NCBI GenBank assembly: GCA_947175045.1 | Contig: CAMWLH010000134.1 | Span: 1-6,266, forward strand | DNA from: an uncultured Clostridia bacterium | Lineage (GTDB): Bacteria; Bacillota; Clostridia; Oscillospirales; Ruminococcaceae | DNA: 6,266 nucleotides | Direction: 5' to 3' | Shown here: positions 6,142 through 6,266 of the stretch, piece after piece | Position numbering within the stretch: position 1 is the first letter of the stretch | How the letters are laid out: every line of letters begins with the position of its first letter | Position numbers and translations under genes: made by a program | Notes under the pieces: model-generated | What the model was told of the DNA's origin: nothing | Databases searched by the model: none | The model's input: only the letters and a program-made list of their open reading frames with translations

Positions 6142-6266
6142 GGGCTTTTTTAAAAAAATTTGATAATTTTATGATGAAAATGCGGGATGGTAATGTAAAT
6201 GATAATTTAGCGTAGCTGTTTGTTTTGTTAGATTTTATATGTTTATCTGCACTATTATTATGAGAA
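6142..6266. other. AT-rich intergenic region without a recognised gene
   Basis: No convincing coding frame, RNA gene or terminator hairpin is seen here on either strand. The region contains A and T runs and two copies of GATAATTT (from 6162 and 6201), probably chance in such AT-rich DNA. The next gene upstream must lie beyond the window. Confidence 0.6.

Noticed and set aside
6162..6208. Two copies of GATAATTT
   Set aside because: An eight-base repeat in AT-rich sequence, with no symmetry or regular spacing that would suggest an operator.
6171..6215. Short + strand frame starting ATGATGAAAATG (14 codons)
   Set aside because: There is no ribosome binding site, the composition is AT-rich intergenic, and such frames are expected by chance.

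Overview
The window looks like a chromosomal segment from a low-to-mid GC Clostridia bacterium, most likely of the Ruminococcus/Oscillospiraceae type. This placement is inferred from three things: strong AAAGGAG-type ribosome binding sites, a perfect HrcA/CIRCE operator, and a cmk-plsC-ispH-rpsA gene order in which ispH and rpsA are one reading frame. No mobile element, CRISPR array, tRNA or rRNA is visible.

Layout. Positions 1-87 hold a promoter -10 box, a perfect CIRCE inverted repeat and a ribosome binding site in front of htpG (88-1965, + strand), a full-length Hsp90 chaperone. A GC-rich hairpin at 1982-2011 ends htpG and also the convergent gene. That gene (2018-2716, - strand) encodes a small lipoprotein of unknown function. 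It appears to have its own promoter, whose -35 box lies inside the terminator of the operon upstream of it. From 6029 down to 2799 on the - strand runs a tightly packed operon: cmk (CMP kinase), plsC (acylglycerol-phosphate acyltransferase) and an IspH-ribosomal protein S1 fusion. A near-consensus promoter (TTGCAA, 17 bp, TGTTATAAT) sits at 6113-6141. The cmk stop and plsC start overlap by 1 base, and plsC overlaps the fusion gene by 11 bases, which suggests translational coupling. Positions 6142-6266 are AT-rich and show no gene.

How the genes fit together. The operon joins CMP recycling toward CTP (Cmk), phosphatidic acid synthesis (PlsC; its product is then activated with CTP), the last step of the MEP isoprenoid pathway (IspH, an iron-sulfur enzyme) and mRNA binding at the ribosome (S1). 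HtpG is a separate stress-response unit probably repressed by HrcA.

No wholly new system is evident. The most interesting point is inside the IspH-S1 fusion. Exactly at the domain junction lies a perfect AAAGGAGG Shine-Dalgarno followed by an in-frame ATG. This could let the single gene also yield a free 376-residue S1 protein of the size normal for Firmicutes. The second is direct CIRCE control of htpG, unlike in Bacillus subtilis. Three gene starts were moved inward from the longest reading frame because the ribosome binding sites favour the internal ATG (plsC, ispH-rpsA, lipoprotein).
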